A stretch of DNA of 64,000 nucleotides from Devosia sp. XK-2 (GCF_037113415.1 NZ_CP146608.1:3319001-3383000); one strand, 5' to 3'; positions 17,649-26,060 are shown, numbered from the stretch's first letter. Notes: generated from the sequence alone by a model not told the origin. Made by a program: numbers and translations.

Positions 17649-18533
17649 CTAGCCCGGCTGGCCGCCCAGCGTTTGCACCGCCTTCGCCCCGCCTGCAATC
17701 CCGGCGGTCAGGCAGGCCTCATGCCCTTCCCCGCGCATCAGGGCAGCCACGAAACCGGCGGCAAAAGCATCGCCGGCTCCGGTCGTATCGACCACCTGCA
17801 CCAATGGCGCAGGCCGGCTCTGGATGACGCCGTCGCGCCCGCCCAAAGCCGCGCCGAAGCGGCCGCGCTTGATGACCACATGCGCAAATTGCTGGCCCAG
17901 CACCTGCATTTGCAGGCCGAAATCGGCCTCCCCGCTCAACAGCTCCGCTTCGGCTTCATTGGCAAACAGCCAATCGGCCGGGCCCACCCAATCGAGGAAA
18001 ATCCGCGGCCCGACCTCTTCGAGAAAACCAGTCGAAGCCGGATCGATGGCAATGGCCACGCCCTTGCTGCGCGCAAGGCCGATGAGGCTTTGCACCGCCT
18101 TGCGCGGACCCGGGGCAAAAAAACTATAGCCCGAGATCACCAGCAACCCGATCCCGTCGAGCAGGCTCTCGGGCAGGTCTTGCGCGGAAAGATTGAGATT
18201 GGCGCCCCGATCGGTGAGAAAGCTCCGCTCTCCCGACGGATCGAGCAGGGTCACCAGCACGCCCGATGGCAGCGCCTTGTCGCCCGCCAGCGCCGGCACC
18301 ACGCCCCGCCCCCGGAAATAATTTTCGCATTCTGCCTTTTCATCGGCGCCTACCCGCGCGGCAAACAGCACATCGGCGCCGGCCGCCGCCAGCCAGACCG
18401 CCTGGTTGGCGCCAGAGCCGCCCGGCCGATGGCGAATTTCCGCGCGGCGGTCCGAGCCCGGAACGATCGGGCCATCGGGCCGCACGATAATGTCGGTCAT
18501 CACATCGCCGACAACCAGAACCCGGGCATTCAT
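17649..18533 (-). CDS. psuK: PfkB-family kinase, probably pseudouridine kinase
   Basis: A 294-aa ribokinase-fold sugar kinase. The N-terminal GDVMTDIIVRPDGP with PGGSGANQA contacts the sugar, and the C-terminal signature DTTGAGDAFAAGFVAA supplies the anion hole and catalytic Asp. The ATG at 18533 overlaps the psuG stop by four bases, so the two are coupled. PsuK phosphorylates pseudouridine to the 5'-phosphate that PsuG cleaves; the pairing, rather than the PfkB fold alone, supports this substrate. Another nucleoside or sugar kinase role remains possible. Confidence 0.85.
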   Translation of the reverse strand: MNARVLVVGDVMTDIIVRPDGPIVPGSDRRAEIRHRPGGSGANQAVWLAAAGADVLFAARVGADEKAECENYFRGRGVVPALAGDKALPSGVLVTLLDPSGERSFLTDRGANLNLSAQDLPESLLDGIGLLVISGYSFFAPGPRKAVQSLIGLARSKGVAIAIDPASTGFLEEVGPRIFLDWVGPADWLFANEAEAELLSGEADFGLQMQVLGQQFAHVVIKRGRFGAALGGRDGVIQSRPAPLVQVVDTTGAGDAFAAGFVAALMRGEGHEACLTAGIAGGAKAVQTLGGQPG

Positions 18534-19465
18534 GCCTTGGGCGAAGCCTTGAAGGCGGCGAGGGCCACGGCGATCTCGGCCGCCACTTTGGCATTGTTCT
18601 TGACCAGGGCAATATTGCTCTGAAGCGACTTGCCCTCGGTGAGTTCAAAAATGCGCTGCAACAGGAAGGGCGTCGTCGCCTTGCCCCGGATGCCCTGGGC
18701 TTCAGCATCGCCCAGCGCCTGGGCGATAAAGCCCTCAATGGCAGATGCCTCCCAGGCATCGGCTTCCGGGATCGGATTGGCGATCAGCACGCCGCCCATA
18801 TCGAGGTCGGACTGGATGGCCAGCATTTTTGCCACCTCGGCGGCGCTATCGAAGCGCTGATCCACCTTGTGGCCGCTGGTGCGGGCCCAGAAGGCGGGAA
18901 ATTCATCGGTGCCGAACCCGAGCACCGGCACGCCATTGGTTTCGAGCACTTCGAGCGTCTTGGCGATATCGAGAATAGACTTGGCCCCCGCGCAAACCAC
19001 GGCAACCGGCGTGCGCCCCAGTTCTTCAAGATCAGCGGAAATATCAAAGCTGGCCTCGGCGCCGCGATGCACCCCGCCAATGCCGCCGGTAGCAAAAATG
19101 CTTATGCCGGCCATGGCCGCAATCTGCATTGTGGTGGCAACGGTCGTACCGGCCATGACGCCCCGCGCCAGAAGATTGGCGAGATCGCGCCGGCTGGCTT
19201 TGGCCGCGGCATGCCCTTCCTCGGCCAGGCGCTGCAGATCCGCGCCCGAAACACCGACGCAAAGCTTGCCATCCATCACCGCGATCGTGGCCGGCACCGC
19301 ACCATTGGCCCTGACCACATCTTCGACCTCGCGCGCCATGGCAAGGTTCTGCGGATAGGGCATGCCATGAGTAATGATGGTGGATTCGAGCGCCACCACC
19401 GGCCTGCCGCCCGCCAATGCCGCTTCCACTTCGCCCGAGACCGACAGATAGGCCTTTGCACTCAT
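18530..19465 (-). CDS. psuG: Pseudouridine-5'-phosphate glycosidase
   Basis: PsuG breaks the C-C glycosidic bond of pseudouridine 5'-phosphate to give uracil and ribose 5-phosphate. The 311-aa reading uses the ATG at 19465 (MSAKAYLSVSG) with GGAG 11 nt upstream; a GTG four codons earlier overlaps that GGAG and is less likely. Family motifs are strong: VVALESTIITHGMPYPQN, ATGGIGGVHRGAE, VVCAGAKSILDI and VLIANPIPE. It heads the psuG-psuK pair, which recycles modified nucleoside from RNA turnover. Confidence 0.96.
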   Translation of the reverse strand: MSAKAYLSVSGEVEAALAGGRPVVALESTIITHGMPYPQNLAMAREVEDVVRANGAVPATIAVMDGKLCVGVSGADLQRLAEEGHAAAKASRRDLANLLARGVMAGTTVATTMQIAAMAGISIFATGGIGGVHRGAEASFDISADLEELGRTPVAVVCAGAKSILDIAKTLEVLETNGVPVLGFGTDEFPAFWARTSGHKVDQRFDSAAEVAKMLAIQSDLDMGGVLIANPIPEADAWEASAIEGFIAQALGDAEAQGIRGKATTPFLLQRIFELTEGKSLQSNIALVKNNAKVAAEIAVALAAFKASPKA

Positions 19466-19910
19466 GCTCTTGTTCACTCCGGATACGCTCTATGTCCTGC
19501 CGCGCGGGCAAGGGGATTGGCGCTGCTTTTGCGCCGCGCCACCGGCGCGGTCAAGTCCTGCAAAAACTTGGCCGCCACCGCCTTGTCGGCCTTCCGGTTT
19601 GGCGATAATTTGCCCCTGTCTTTGAGAGGGAAAGGGCACGTCGCTGGCTAGGACCATTGTTGATGGCGCGCAGGATGCGCCTCGATACACGCCCCTATAC
19701 GGGTTGATCGCAGCGACGGCTTCTGGCGCTTGTGGGCGCCGCCCCTTGGCGCATATCCAGTTCAGTTTCATCCCATTTCCGGGGTCTCGACCATGAGGCC
19801 CCGGGGTTGAGCCGCGGCTCTTTCCGCGAAAGGGCGCCTGTCGCCACGAACCGGCGGTCCGCATGGACGCCAAATCGCCTCCACCACGTCCCCCTTAGGA
19901 GACTAAACTG
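19466..19910. other. 445-bp divergent intergenic region
   Basis: This space separates psuG (minus) from the polyamine operon (plus) and must hold both promoters, though no clear -35/-10 pair stands out. At 19750-19800 there is a segment beginning CGCATATCCAGTTC and ending GGGGTCTCGACCATGAGGCC that resembles 14032-14080 (CGCATATCCAGCTC, then GGGTCGAGCCCGAGGGC), perhaps a dispersed repeat. Its end forms a CCGGGG/CCCCGG hairpin. The open frames here look random. Confidence 0.4.
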
Positions 19911-20993
19911 ATGAAAAAGTCGCTCGCCATTGCCCTTGGCGCTGTTCTGGCTGCGAGCCCTGCCATTGCGCAGGAGGAGCCGGTGCTCAACGTCTATAAC
20001 TGGTCCGACTATATTGCCGACGACACCATCGCCAATTTCGAGGCCGAGACCGGCATCAAGGTCAATTACGACGTCTACGACAATAACGAGATCGTCGATG
20101 CCAAGCTGCTGGCCGGCAATTCGGGCTACGATATCGTCGTGCCCACCGGCAATTTCCTCGAGCGCCAGGTCAAGGCCGGCCTGCTGCTCCCGCTCGACAA
20201 GTCCAAGCTGCCCAATCTGGCCAATCTCGACCCCGCCGTCATGGCCGTGGCTGCCGAGCATGACCCGGACAATGCCCATTCGGTGCCCTATATGACCTTC
20301 ACCATTGGCCTGGGCTACAATGTCGCCAAGGTCACCGAAGCGCTGGGCGCCGATACCCCGATCGATAGCTGGGACATCCTGTTCAAGCCCGAAAATGCCG
20401 AAAAGCTCGCCGGTTGCGGCATTGCCCTGCTCGATAGCCCCTCCGAGGTCATGGGCACGGTGCTCCACTATATCGGCAAGGACGCCAATTCGGAGAGCGA
20501 GGAAGACCTCGCCGCGGCCGAAGCGGCCCTGACCGCGGTCAAGCCCTATATCCGCTACTTCCATTCCAGCCAGTACATTGACGACCTGGCCAATGGCGAA
20601 ATCTGCCTGGCGCTGGGCTATTCGGGCGATATCTTCATTGCCGCCGACAGCGCCGCTGAAGGCGTCGAGGTGGGCTATGTCATTCCCAAGGAAGGCGCCG
20701 CCACGCTGATGGACCTTCTGGCCATTCCCGCCGATGCCCCGCATCCGGACAATGCCCATAAGTTCATCGACTATATCATGCAGCCTGAAGTGGTGGCCGC
20801 GATCACCGACTATGTGTTCTACGCCAATCCCAACCTGGCCGCGACCGAGTTCGTCTCCGAAGAGGTCAAGGGTAATCCCGGCATCTATCCGCCGGCCGAG
20901 ACGGTCGCCAATGCCTTTGCGCTGACGGCCCATTCGCCCGAGTTCGAAGAGGTGCTGACCCGCACCTGGACCCGGATCAAGACCGGTCAGTAA
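19911..20993 (+). CDS. potF: Polyamine (putrescine-type) ABC transporter, periplasmic binding protein
   Basis: The 360-aa binding protein of a polyamine importer. AGGAGA lies 8 nt before the ATG. The signal peptide (MKKSLAIALGAVLAASPAIA, cleaved near residue 20) precedes LNVYNWSDYIADDTIANFE, the strand-helix start diagnostic of PotD/PotF. YDIVVPTGNFLERQ and the aromatic residues in the cleft (for example NWSDY) fit diamine binding. It is first in the operon, ahead of ATPase and two permeases, and the stem-loop after it may raise its relative expression. PotF (putrescine) rather than PotD is suggested by length and motif, but specificity is inferred. Confidence 0.9.
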   Translation: MKKSLAIALGAVLAASPAIAQEEPVLNVYNWSDYIADDTIANFEAETGIKVNYDVYDNNEIVDAKLLAGNSGYDIVVPTGNFLERQVKAGLLLPLDKSKLPNLANLDPAVMAVAAEHDPDNAHSVPYMTFTIGLGYNVAKVTEALGADTPIDSWDILFKPENAEKLAGCGIALLDSPSEVMGTVLHYIGKDANSESEEDLAAAEAALTAVKPYIRYFHSSQYIDDLANGEICLALGYSGDIFIAADSAAEGVEVGYVIPKEGAATLMDLLAIPADAPHPDNAHKFIDYIMQPEVVAAITDYVFYANPNLAATEFVSEEVKGNPGIYPPAETVANAFALTAHSPEFEEVLTRTWTRIKTGQ

Positions 20994-21003
20994 CATCCAC
21001 ACA

Positions 21004-21029
21004 GCAGGGACGGTACTCACCGTCCCTGC
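21004..21029 (+). other. Intercistronic stem-loop between binding protein and ATPase genes
   Basis: GCAGGGACGG (21004-21013) and CCGTCCCTGC (21020-21029) form a perfect 10-bp stem with a 6-nt loop. No U-tract follows. Its position after a binding-protein gene is typical of hairpins that protect the upstream message or partly stop transcription. Confidence 0.7.
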
Positions 21030-21049
21030 CCTTATCCGGCTAGAGCGTC

Positions 21050-22201
21050 ATGGCAAAAAAACCGCAGCTTGCGATCGATACGCGTCCATGGCGCGATACG
21101 GCCAATAACAAGCCCTTCGTGCGCATCAAGAACGTCTCCAAGAAATTCGGCGACATCATCGCCGTCAACGATGTCTCGCTCGACATCTACAAATCCGAAC
21201 TCTTCTGCCTCTTGGGCGGCTCCGGCTCGGGAAAGTCGACCCTGCTGCGCATGCTGGCCGGTTTCGAAACCCCGACATCGGGCACCATCGAGATCGACGG
21301 CCAGGACATGACGTCCGTGCCGCCCTATGACCGGCCGGTCAATATGATGTTCCAGTCCTATGCGCTGTTTCCGCATATGTCGGTCGAACAGAACATTGCC
21401 TATGGTTTGAAGCGCGATGGCCTGCCCCGCGCCGAAATCAATGCGCGCGTGGCTGAGCTATTGGCCCTGGTCAAACTCGAAGACTATGGCAAGCGCAAGC
21501 CGCATCAGCTTTCCGGTGGTCAGCGCCAGCGCGTGGCCCTGGCCCGCGCCCTCGCCAAACGCCCCAAACTCCTCCTCCTCGACGAACCCCTTGGCGCTCT
21601 CGACAAGAAGCTGCGCGAGGAAACCCAGTTTGAGCTGGTCAAGATTCAGGAGAGCCTCGGCGTCACCTTCATCGTGGTCACCCACGACCAGGAAGAGGCC
21701 ATGACGCTCGCCACCCGCATCGGGGTGATGAACCAGGGCGAAATCGCCATGATCGGCGAACCCACCGATATCTATGAATTCCCCAATTCGCGCTTCGTGG
21801 CCGGCTTTATCGGCTCGGTCAATATGGTCGAGGGCGTGGTGACCGAGGACGAACCGGACCATGTGCGTATCCGCTCCAACGAGCTGGGCTCGGACATCTA
21901 TGTCGGCCATGGCGTCGACTGCGCGCCTGAACAGACATTGTGGTGGGCCATCCGCCCGGAAAAAATGGTGCTGAGCCGCGAGCGCCCGGCCGGCAAGAAC
22001 GGGGCGAATGTCACAGCCGGTGTGGTCGAGGAAATCGCCTATCTGGGCGATATCTCGGTCTATCAGGTGGCGCTCGAAAGCGGCAAACGTATCCGCGTTT
22101 CCCAAACCAATTCGGTCCGCGGCAACCCCGACGCCATCACCTGGGAAGAACAGGTCTACGTCACCTGGGACGAAGATGCCGGTTCGGTGCTGACGTCATG
22201 A
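21050..22201 (+). CDS. potG: Polyamine ABC transporter ATP-binding protein
   Basis: The 383-aa ATPase subunit. Nucleotide-binding motifs in order: Walker A GGSGSGKST (about 60-70), Q-loop MMFQSYALFP, signature LSGGQRQRVALARAL, Walker B LLLLDEPLGALD and switch His in VVTHDQEEAM. A C-terminal TOBE-type domain (about 270-383) follows, as in PotA/PotG. It is the second gene of the operon; 178 bp carrying an intergenic palindrome separate it from the first permease. Confidence 0.94.
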   Translation: MAKKPQLAIDTRPWRDTANNKPFVRIKNVSKKFGDIIAVNDVSLDIYKSELFCLLGGSGSGKSTLLRMLAGFETPTSGTIEIDGQDMTSVPPYDRPVNMMFQSYALFPHMSVEQNIAYGLKRDGLPRAEINARVAELLALVKLEDYGKRKPHQLSGGQRQRVALARALAKRPKLLLLDEPLGALDKKLREETQFELVKIQESLGVTFIVVTHDQEEAMTLATRIGVMNQGEIAMIGEPTDIYEFPNSRFVAGFIGSVNMVEGVVTEDEPDHVRIRSNELGSDIYVGHGVDCAPEQTLWWAIRPEKMVLSRERPAGKNGANVTAGVVEEIAYLGDISVYQVALESGKRIRVSQTNSVRGNPDAITWEEQVYVTWDEDAGSVLTS

Positions 22202-22230
22202 GGAACGAAAGCGAAATGGCCGCAGGCCAC

Positions 22231-22340
22231 CTCTCCCTTTGGGGGAGAGGTCGGCGCGCAGCGCCGGGTGAGGGGGCCTTCCTCGGCACCGGCTCCTGCC
22301 GGAAGGCCCCCTCGCCCCAACCCTCTCCCCTTAGGGAGAG
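22231..22340. repeat. Composite intergenic palindrome inside the polyamine operon
   Basis: Two outer hairpins (CTCTCCCTTTGGGGGAGAGG at 22231, and CTCTCCCCTTAGGGAGAG at its right end) flank a 13-bp perfect stem, GAGGGGGCCTTCC (22270-22282) with GGAAGGCCCCCTC (22301-22313). It belongs to the CTCCCC/GGGGAG palindrome family also seen near 25.9, 32.6 and 51.8 kb. It lies between ATPase and permease genes without interrupting either. Confidence 0.8.
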
Positions 22341-22379
22341 CGGGCGCATCGCGTTCGCCTACTGTTGCGGAGCCCGCTC

Positions 22380-23333
22380 ATGACCGCCACCCACGACCCC
22401 ACCATTCCCCCGCCCCGGCGGCTCAAACCCTGGAATGCCGTCGAAAAAGGCCTGGCCCGCGTCGGCATTACCGGGCGCATGCTGGTGCTGGCCGCGCCGG
22501 TGCTCTGGCTGCTGGTCTTTTTCCTGATCCCGCTGGCCGTCGTCTTCGGCATTTCGCTGGCCAATAAGCAATTCGGCCGTCCGCCCTATACGCCGCTTCT
22601 GACCAGTGAAGAGGGCACGGTGCAATTGACCCTGCACCTCAATAACTACATTCGCCTCTTCACCGACAATCTCTATGTCGCCGCTTATTTGAGCTCCATC
22701 CGCATTTCCGCCATTGCCACCGTGATCACGCTCTTGGTCGGCTATCCTATGGCCTATGCCATTGCTCGCGCGCCCGACCGCTGGCGCAATATTCTTCTCA
22801 TGCTGGTGATCCTGCCCTTCTTCACCTCCTTCCTCCTGCGCGTTTACGCGCTGACCGGCTTCATGCGCGGCAATGGGGTGATCAATCAGTTTCTCGGGCT
22901 CTTCGGCATCGAGCCCATCGTGATGATGCAGACCGATTTCGCCGTCTATGTGGGCATTGTTTACACCTACCTGCCCTTCATGATCCTGCCGCTCTATACG
23001 ACCCTGGTGAAGCTCGACGTCTCGCTCTTCGAAGCCTCGGCCGATCTGGGGGCGCGGCCGGTGCACACCTTCCTTTTCATCACCCTGCCGCTTTCCCTGC
23101 CCGGCATCATTGCCGGCTCCATGCTGGTCTTCATTCCCGCCATTGGCGAATTCGTCATTCCCTCGCTTCTGGGTGGCCCGGAAACCCTGATGATCGGCCG
23201 CGTCCTCTGGGACGAGTTCTTCACCAATACCAATTGGCCTCGCGCCGCCGCCGTCGCGGTCGCCATGCTGCTGGTGGTTGTGGTGCCGATCATGCTGTTG
23301 CAGCGCGCCCAGGGCGCGGTGGTGGAGAAATAA
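22380..23333 (+). CDS. potH: Polyamine ABC transporter permease, PotH/PotB type
   Basis: A 317-aa inner-membrane permease with six predicted helices, the first at about residues 36-60 (MLVLAAPVLWLLVFFLIPLAVVF). The EAA loop that contacts the ATPase is present (LFEASADLGARPVHTFLFI). The ATG at 22380 (MTATHDPTIPPP) has CGGAG upstream; a longer frame starting inside the repeat is unlikely. It pairs with the next gene to form the transmembrane channel, with only one base between the stop and the next ATG's upstream region. Confidence 0.93.
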   Translation: MTATHDPTIPPPRRLKPWNAVEKGLARVGITGRMLVLAAPVLWLLVFFLIPLAVVFGISLANKQFGRPPYTPLLTSEEGTVQLTLHLNNYIRLFTDNLYVAAYLSSIRISAIATVITLLVGYPMAYAIARAPDRWRNILLMLVILPFFTSFLLRVYALTGFMRGNGVINQFLGLFGIEPIVMMQTDFAVYVGIVYTYLPFMILPLYTTLVKLDVSLFEASADLGARPVHTFLFITLPLSLPGIIAGSMLVFIPAIGEFVIPSLLGGPETLMIGRVLWDEFFTNTNWPRAAAVAVAMLLVVVVPIMLLQRAQGAVVEK

Positions 23334-23334
23334 G

Positions 23335-24144
23335 ATGCGGCGCGGCTGGTTCCTTCCCATCGCGGCGGCTCTGGGCTTTTCCTTCCTCTATGCACCCATC
23401 GTCTCGCTGGTCATCTTCTCGTTCAACGAAAGCCGGCTGGTCACCGTCTGGTCGGGCTTCTCGGTCCAATGGTATGGCGAGCTGTTCCGCGACCCGCAAA
23501 TGCTCGGCGCCGCCTGGCTGAGCCTGCAGATCGCCGCGCTTTCCGCCACCATTGCCCTGGTCCTGGGCACCTTGGCCGCCGTGGCCCTGGTGCGCTTCCG
23601 CCGCTTTCGTGGCCGCACGCTTTTTTCCGGCATGGTCTCGGCCCCGCTGGTCATGCCCGACGTGATCACCGGCCTCTCCCTGCTGCTGCTCTTTGTGGCC
23701 ATGGAAGGCATTCTGGGCTGGCCGCAGGGCCGCGGCATGCTCACCATCGTCATCGCCCATGCCACCTTCTGCACCGCCTATGTTTGCGTGGTGGTGCAGT
23801 CCCGCCTCTCCGATTTCGACCGGAGCCTTGAAGAAGCCGCCATGGATCTGGGTGCCTCGCCCGTCCGCACCTTCTTCGATGTCACCCTGCCCATCATCGC
23901 CCCGGCCCTGGTCTCGGGCTGGCTCCTGGGCTTTACCCTGTCGCTGGACGATCTGGTCATTGCCAGCTTCGTCTCCGGCCCCGGCTCCTCGACCCTGCCC
24001 ATGGTCATCTTCTCCAAGGTACGCCTCGGTGTCTCTCCCGACGTCAATGCGCTCGCCACCATCATTATCGGCATCGTAGCGCTCGGTGTTCTGGCGGCCA
24101 CCATCATCCAGCTCAGGAGCAAGCCCAAAAGCGGGCAGGCGTAA
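23335..24144 (+). CDS. potI: Polyamine ABC transporter permease, PotI/PotC type
   Basis: A 269-aa permease with six helices and the EAA motif LEEAAMDLGASPVRTFFDV, followed by LPIIAPALVSGWLLGFTLSLDD, all typical of PotC/PotI. The ATG at 23335 lies just after the potH stop, with GGAG in the end of potH as ribosome-binding site, so translation is closely linked. It closes the potFGHI-type operon. The next gene starts 38 bp later but differs in composition and is probably unrelated. Confidence 0.93.
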   Translation: MRRGWFLPIAAALGFSFLYAPIVSLVIFSFNESRLVTVWSGFSVQWYGELFRDPQMLGAAWLSLQIAALSATIALVLGTLAAVALVRFRRFRGRTLFSGMVSAPLVMPDVITGLSLLLLFVAMEGILGWPQGRGMLTIVIAHATFCTAYVCVVVQSRLSDFDRSLEEAAMDLGASPVRTFFDVTLPIIAPALVSGWLLGFTLSLDDLVIASFVSGPGSSTLPMVIFSKVRLGVSPDVNALATIIIGIVALGVLAATIIQLRSKPKSGQA

Positions 24145-24182
24145 GATAAGCGGCGGGCGTCCATACTGAGGGAGGAAAGAGC

Positions 24183-24650
24183 GTGGATGAACGTTTTCGT
24201 GCGCTTGTAGAAGGTTTGCACCCAAAGTTTGAGCAACTGGTCGCTATGGAACCTCATGCCGGGGTTCCTCCCCCAACAAAAATGCCAGTAAGCGGTATCT
24301 ATCTCTTTAGCGATGGCGACAAACCGCTCTACGTAGGCCGCTCAAACAGGTTGCGGAAGCGTTTCTTCCTTCACACGCGCGAAGGCTCTCGACATAATCA
24401 AGCAAGCTTCGCCTTTCGGCTCGTCGCTGAAGCGTTGAAGCTCCCGCCCGCTTCCTACACCAAGGATGGCAGTAGAAAGGTCGTGGCATCGACCGAGGAG
24501 TTCATTCGAGAGTTTGCCGCTGCCAAGAAGCGCATCCGGGCCATGAATTATCGGTATGTAGAGGAAACTGACCAAACGCGCCAGGCGCTGCTTGAAATCT
24601 ATGCTGCGGTAGTCCTTCAAACTCCCTACAACGATTTTGGCACGCACTGA
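24183..24650 (+). CDS. GIY-YIG family nuclease-like protein
   Basis: A 155-aa protein with a GIY-YIG core: GIY at residues 38-40 (SGIYLFSDGDKPLYVG), YVG as the YIG equivalent, and the conserved Arg cluster in GRSNRLRKRFF. The C-terminus ends EIYAAVVLQTPYNDFGTH, the YNDF-TH ending of a small uncharacterised GIY-YIG group. The GTG start at 24183 is supported by GGAGGAAAGAGC just before it. Codon use is plainly more A/T-rich than in the flanking transporter genes, which suggests recent transfer. A role in DNA repair, restriction or mobile-element biology is possible; none is shown. Confidence 0.75.
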   Translation: MDERFRALVEGLHPKFEQLVAMEPHAGVPPPTKMPVSGIYLFSDGDKPLYVGRSNRLRKRFFLHTREGSRHNQASFAFRLVAEALKLPPASYTKDGSRKVVASTEEFIREFAAAKKRIRAMNYRYVEETDQTRQALLEIYAAVVLQTPYNDFGTH

Positions 24651-24776
24651 CGCAATCCACCTCGGTGCGCACCGACCACACCTCCCTGCAAAATCGTGAC
24701 AAATCAATGACTGGACAGGCCCGGAAAACGCAGGCAAGCTCACCCCATGTTCAACCAAAGCAAAGGAGGTGATCCA

Positions 24777-24848
24777 GTGTCTTATGAGATTTTGGCTCTT
24801 GAGGAAGGTCTGGGTTTTCGTGTGTTGACTGGGAGTGATCTCGGATAA
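24777..24848 (+). CDS. Very small ORF with a full-length 16S-complementary ribosome-binding site
   Basis: A GTG at 24777 opens a 23-codon frame, MSYEILALEEGLGFRVLTGS and three more residues, ending at TAA. Just before it, positions 24762-24777 (AAAGGAGGTGATCCAG) are a 16-nt perfect complement of the 3' end of 16S rRNA, far more than a usual Shine-Dalgarno, with GGAGG 7 nt from the GTG. An in-frame ATG at 24747 would give 33 aa. An intrinsic terminator follows 40 bp later, so this looks like a complete small transcript. It may encode a leader or small protein, or be a regulatory RNA. Confidence 0.45.
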   Translation: MSYEILALEEGLGFRVLTGSDLG

Positions 24849-24888
24849 GCACGCGCCTCCCGGCCCTCAAGGCCGATAAGCTCAGGAA

Positions 24889-24914
24889 GGGTCGTTCGAA
24901 AGAACGGCCCTTTT
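24889..24914 (+). terminator. Intrinsic terminator with GNRA-type loop
   Basis: GGGTCGTTC (24889-24897) and GAACGGCCC (24902-24910) form a 9-bp stem (one G-U pair) closed by a GAAA loop and followed by TTTTCTGTTT. It ends the small transcript that carries the 23-codon ORF, upstream of purU. Confidence 0.8.
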
Positions 24915-25045
24915 CTGTTTCTGCCAACGCACTTGACGCCGCCGCCCAAGCCATTGATACCCCTGCCCGAGCCCAAAGCGCTTCCAGAAAAAGTGGTTGC
25001 CGGTTTTTCGGTTCGGAAGCGCTACAAATAAACTTGGAGGCAGCC

Positions 25046-25900
25046 TTGTCCTCGGCCAATTTCGTCCTGACCCTTTCCTGCACCGACCGGCCCGGCATCG
25101 TCGCCGCCGTTACCACTGAACTGGCGGCGCTCAAGGCCAATATCGCCGAGAGCAATCAGTTCTGGGATCGCGAGACCGGCCGCTTCTTCATGCGCCTGGC
25201 CTTTGCCGCGCCCGAGGGTATTGGCCGCGATGCTATCGAGAAAGCACTGAAATCGCCCATCGAGCGCTTCGACATGAAAACCGCGCTCTCCGATGAAAGC
25301 CGCAAGAAGCGCATCGTCATCCTGGTCTCCAAATTCGACCACACCCTCCTGCATCTGCTCTATCAGATCCGGGTCGGCTGGCTCGATGCCGAAGTGGCCA
25401 CCATCGTCTCCAACCATGAAGATGCTCGCAAAATTGCCGAAGATGCCGGCATCCCCTACCATTATCTGCCGGTCACCAAAGACACCAAGCCCGAGCAGGA
25501 AGCCCAGATATTGGACATCGTCAAAACCACCGGCGCTGATCTGGTGGTGCTGGCCCGCTATATGCAGGTGCTGTCGGACAATCTCTCGACCCGCCTTTTC
25601 GGCCAGGTGATCAATATCCATCATTCCTTCCTGCCCAGCTTCAAGGGCGCCAAGCCCTATCACCAGGCCCATGAGCGCGGCGTCAAGATCATCGGCGCCA
25701 CCGCCCATTACGTCACCCCGGACCTCGATGAAGGCCCGATCATCGAGCAGGAAACCGCCCGCGTCACCCATGCCATGAGCCCCGACGACCTGGTCGCCGC
25801 CGGCCGCGACATCGAAAGCCGCGTCCTCGCCCGCGCCGTCAAGCTGCACCTGGAAAGCCGGGTCATGCTCAATGGCAAAAAGACGGTGGTATTCGGCTAA
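25046..25900 (+). CDS. purU: Formyltetrahydrofolate deformylase
   Basis: PurU hydrolyses 10-formyltetrahydrofolate to formate and tetrahydrofolate, balancing one-carbon pools. The TTG at 25046 is chosen because GGAGG ends 5 nt before it; a TTG at 25034 overlaps that site. The 284-aa protein has an N-terminal ACT domain (FVLTLSCTDRPGIVAAVTTE) and a C-terminal formyltransferase fold with the catalytic Asn-His-Asp set in INIHHSFLPSFKGAKPY and TAHYVTPDLDEGPIIEQ. It stands alone, downstream of the terminated small transcript. Confidence 0.95.
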   Translation: MSSANFVLTLSCTDRPGIVAAVTTELAALKANIAESNQFWDRETGRFFMRLAFAAPEGIGRDAIEKALKSPIERFDMKTALSDESRKKRIVILVSKFDHTLLHLLYQIRVGWLDAEVATIVSNHEDARKIAEDAGIPYHYLPVTKDTKPEQEAQILDIVKTTGADLVVLARYMQVLSDNLSTRLFGQVINIHHSFLPSFKGAKPYHQAHERGVKIIGATAHYVTPDLDEGPIIEQETARVTHAMSPDDLVAAGRDIESRVLARAVKLHLESRVMLNGKKTVVFG

Positions 25901-25930
25901 GGCGGGCGCCCAAGCACAGCGGCTCCTTCG

Positions 25931-26013
25931 TCCCCTCGCCCCTCAGGGGAGAGGGTAGCGTCGCCGGGCGCCTTGGCGACCTGGCAGAGCTGGGGTGAGG
26001 GGTGCAACCCTCT
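25931..26013. repeat. CTCCCC/GGGGAG intergenic palindrome
   Basis: Contains CCCCTCGCCCCTCAGGGGAG (25932 on) and TGGGGTGAGGGGTG (25991 on), the two halves of the same family found at 32595-32713. It lies between the convergent purU and Rrf2 genes and may also aid termination. Confidence 0.75.
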
Positions 26014-26033
26014 CGGCAAAGACCACAATGCGC

Positions 26034-26060
26034 CGTTCGAGCATAGCTCTCATGGCCTTT
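26034..26060 (-). repeat. GAGAGCTATGCTCGAA dispersed repeat tail
   Basis: On the minus strand this reads AAGGCCATGAGAGCTATGCT followed by CGAACG, the conserved tail seen near 13.97 and 29.10 kb. Here it follows a CCCCCTCAGG sequence rather than the usual 11-bp hairpin, so the copy is partial. Confidence 0.65.
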
